Of a DNA stretch of 64,000 bases, positions 62,282 through 64,000 are shown piece after piece. Numbering within the stretch: position 1 is the stretch's first letter; each line of letters opens with the position of its first letter. The notes under the pieces are model-generated. The model was not told the DNA's origin. It did no database searches and saw only the letters and a list, made by a program, of their open reading frames with translations. The stretch comes from Mycogone perniciosa (taxonomy: Eukaryota; Ascomycota; Sordariomycetes; Hypocreales; Hypocreaceae). A program made the position numbers and the translations under genes. The stretch is from the NCBI GenBank assembly GCA_025331125.1, contig JAOALB010000097.1, positions 79,532 through 143,531 of the forward strand, in the 5' to 3' direction.

Positions 62282-62421
62282 GAAAAGAATCAAGCAAACC
62301 CTAGACTCGCCGGTTGTCTCACAATTGATGTAGAGTCTCCATAGACTGATTCATATATCACTTATGGAGAGTCTCCAATTGCAACCCACTGGCGAGCTGG
62401 AGAAAAATCAGGCAACCCTTA
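62282..62421. repeat. Small foldback element with flanking direct repeats
   Basis: Imperfect inverted arms at 62305-62346 and 62360-62398 share CTCGCC, CAATTG and a CTCCATA block. Just outside them are similar direct repeats (62282-62303 and 62402-62421, AATCAxGCAAxCC). No coding content. It could be a degraded MITE-like element or a hairpin-forming remnant. Confidence 0.45.
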
Positions 62422-64000
62422 ACTTTGCCTCTGCTGCCTTGATGATGTGATTACTAAATGGCTACATCGTTTCGCTCTCAAGTTTGAAGCCTTGTATATG
62501 GAACATAAGTACTCACAACAAGTCAAGTGAGAGGCTGACAGGAAAGCACCAGATTTGTTATTCAGGTATGTCCCCTGTATAGTTTCCAGACGCCTAGGAA
62601 ATTGGATGGTATTTGAAGGCAGACTAACCCCCCTCCCCCCAATCCAAATGGCGGGTACAACTGCAACTTTCGGATTTCCCGAGGTCTGGATTCCAAAGAA
62701 AGGCTTTCGACAGGGGGATTGGATACTTGAACAATAATAGACTGATGACCGAATTTGAAGAAGGGTTCTGTGGGTGTGTAGGATCGTAAACCTATGGGTC
62801 CGCTGAGGCTTATGGTTTTGAAGGGACTACCAATGACGATGTTCATCACCCTTGTAGTTCTACAGTGGCGGAGGAAAGGTTCCTATTGTGTTAACGCCGC
62901 GTAGGCTTTCGGTCTTAGTTTTTTCATGTTATTGGCATGGGCGATATGCATGTCGGCTCAACAGACAGCCCCCAGCTTCTTCAGTCAATGTATTAATACT
63001 AATCCGCGTTTCCGAATTGCCGCACATCTCCTTTGCAGCTCTATGTATATTAATCCTTCGTACTTCGTATATGCTCAGCTGATACCCACCTCGGCTTCTT
63101 TTGTACATTACCCTTACCTCGACATTCACATGCTTAGAAATGCGTTAAAGTTGGTGGTTTGGTTTATCTCAATCTGCAGCGCAACGCAGTGCATTTACAA
63201 TTGTTAGTCAGAGCTGACATGTCGTTGTGTAAGCCAGTGGATGCGTTTCTTCGGAGTGCCGCTAATGTGCGAGCGCCGGCGAACAAATGGATCTCCTTAC
63301 TCGTAGGCCTCGGACTCGGGTGGGGGTCATGGCCCCGGACTCGGAGTGGACCCTTCGGAGCTTGAGCAGTGATATTGGTAATCAGCACACTGAGACGGGG
63401 CAGTAAGACTCCGCTAATTTATAATGTGAAATATATTGACATGTTAAGATGAAGTTGTGAGCGGAGATACTAATCTAGGTATTCTCTGATCATTCCATAG
63501 AGCATTTGAGTCATGGATGAGACTTTGAGCTGAGATCCTTGGATCTGTCGTGCAACATGGTGGCATAGTCGGTCTGAACACATCACAATAGTAATAGGGC
63601 ATTCTACAAAGTAGGTACCTGGATTTCCACTCTATTACACCATGCTATGTGTGTACTTTGACCTGGTCCCTCTTATCTTGATTGGTTTTCCTTCCGGCCC
63701 TTTTATCGTAGAAAAGGGAACGACGCGCGTTCTGTTTCATATCACATCCAATAGCAACCTCCCTTGCATACCTCATATCTAATCCCTCAAAAAACAAGGT
63801 CGGCGTCATCCGACAGGATCATATCATTGCGCGGACATGTGATAGTATGGTGTAATGCAAAGTGAAGAGAGTCATGGGAGGGTTCCATTGTGGCTTCAAA
63901 CTCCGCCCATGATCAAATCTATGGTGTGACGATCCGGGTTGATTCTCAAGGGATAAACCGAGGTTCGTGGGTTTATGTTGACAGAGAGGTCAGGGATGAA
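62422..64000. other. Intergenic right end of the window
   Basis: No gene recognised on either strand. Contains the paired CGGACTCGG sites at 63311-63319 and 63336-63344 and a TACTTCGTA near 63058. It is probably a promoter region for a gene beyond the edge, but nothing here proves it. Confidence 0.35.

Overview
The window looks like nuclear DNA of a filamentous ascomycete (Pezizomycotina). The grounds are a giant multimodular synthetase gene with short GT-AG introns (71 and 82 nt), an intron-containing nuclear tRNA, a fungal-type GTP cyclohydrolase I gene, and transposons degraded to extreme A+T by C-to-T/G-to-A changes typical of repeat-induced point mutation (called RIPing here to avoid confusion with ribosome-inactivating protein). 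Recurrent TACTCCGTA/TACGGAGTA motifs in spacers are, from memory, common in Eurotiales; I treat that only as a hint.

Region 1 (1-24140, minus strand) is the N-terminal part of one hybrid PKS-NRPS gene that runs off the left edge. Domain order is KS-AT-T, then six complete C-A-T modules, then a seventh C domain, about 7,995 residues in the window. A short PKS loading unit in front of many NRPS modules, plus two adenylation codes of the DLG(F/Y)L(A/C)GVFK type, points to a peptaibol-type synthetase making an N-acylated linear peptide rich in alpha,alpha-dialkyl residues. The KS is degenerate (NIGH reads NIGD) and the module types repeat with a period of three.

Region 2 (24141-29977) is a gene-poor upstream region with weak ORF fragments and several TACTCCGTA motifs.

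Region 3 (29978-56187) is a transposon block. A full-length LINE (29990-35864, 12-bp target duplication) lies upstream of a ribosome-inactivating-protein-like toxin gene. A second copy of the same LINE (37329-56173, 14-bp target duplication) is inserted inside that gene's coding region. The second LINE itself holds two nested LTR retrotransposons: a minus-strand Copia element (37961-44474, 581-bp LTRs, TTTAT duplication) and a plus-strand Gypsy element (45044-51334, about 172-bp LTRs). All are heavily RIPed; RT and RNase H motifs are still recognisable.

Region 4 (36808-57183) is the broken toxin gene: a 5' half with most of the N-glycosidase fold, the 18.8-kb insertion, and a 3' half with the end of the fold and two tandem C-terminal repeats, with a second frameshift between them.

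Region 5 (57184-64000) holds a decayed hypothetical gene on the minus strand, a tRNA-Ile(AAT) with a 30-nt intron, an intact GTP cyclohydrolase I gene, a small coding relic and a foldback element. Apart from the synthetase and the cyclohydrolase, the window is dominated by transposon decay. No tailoring, transport or regulatory gene for the peptide is visible here; any would have to lie to the left.
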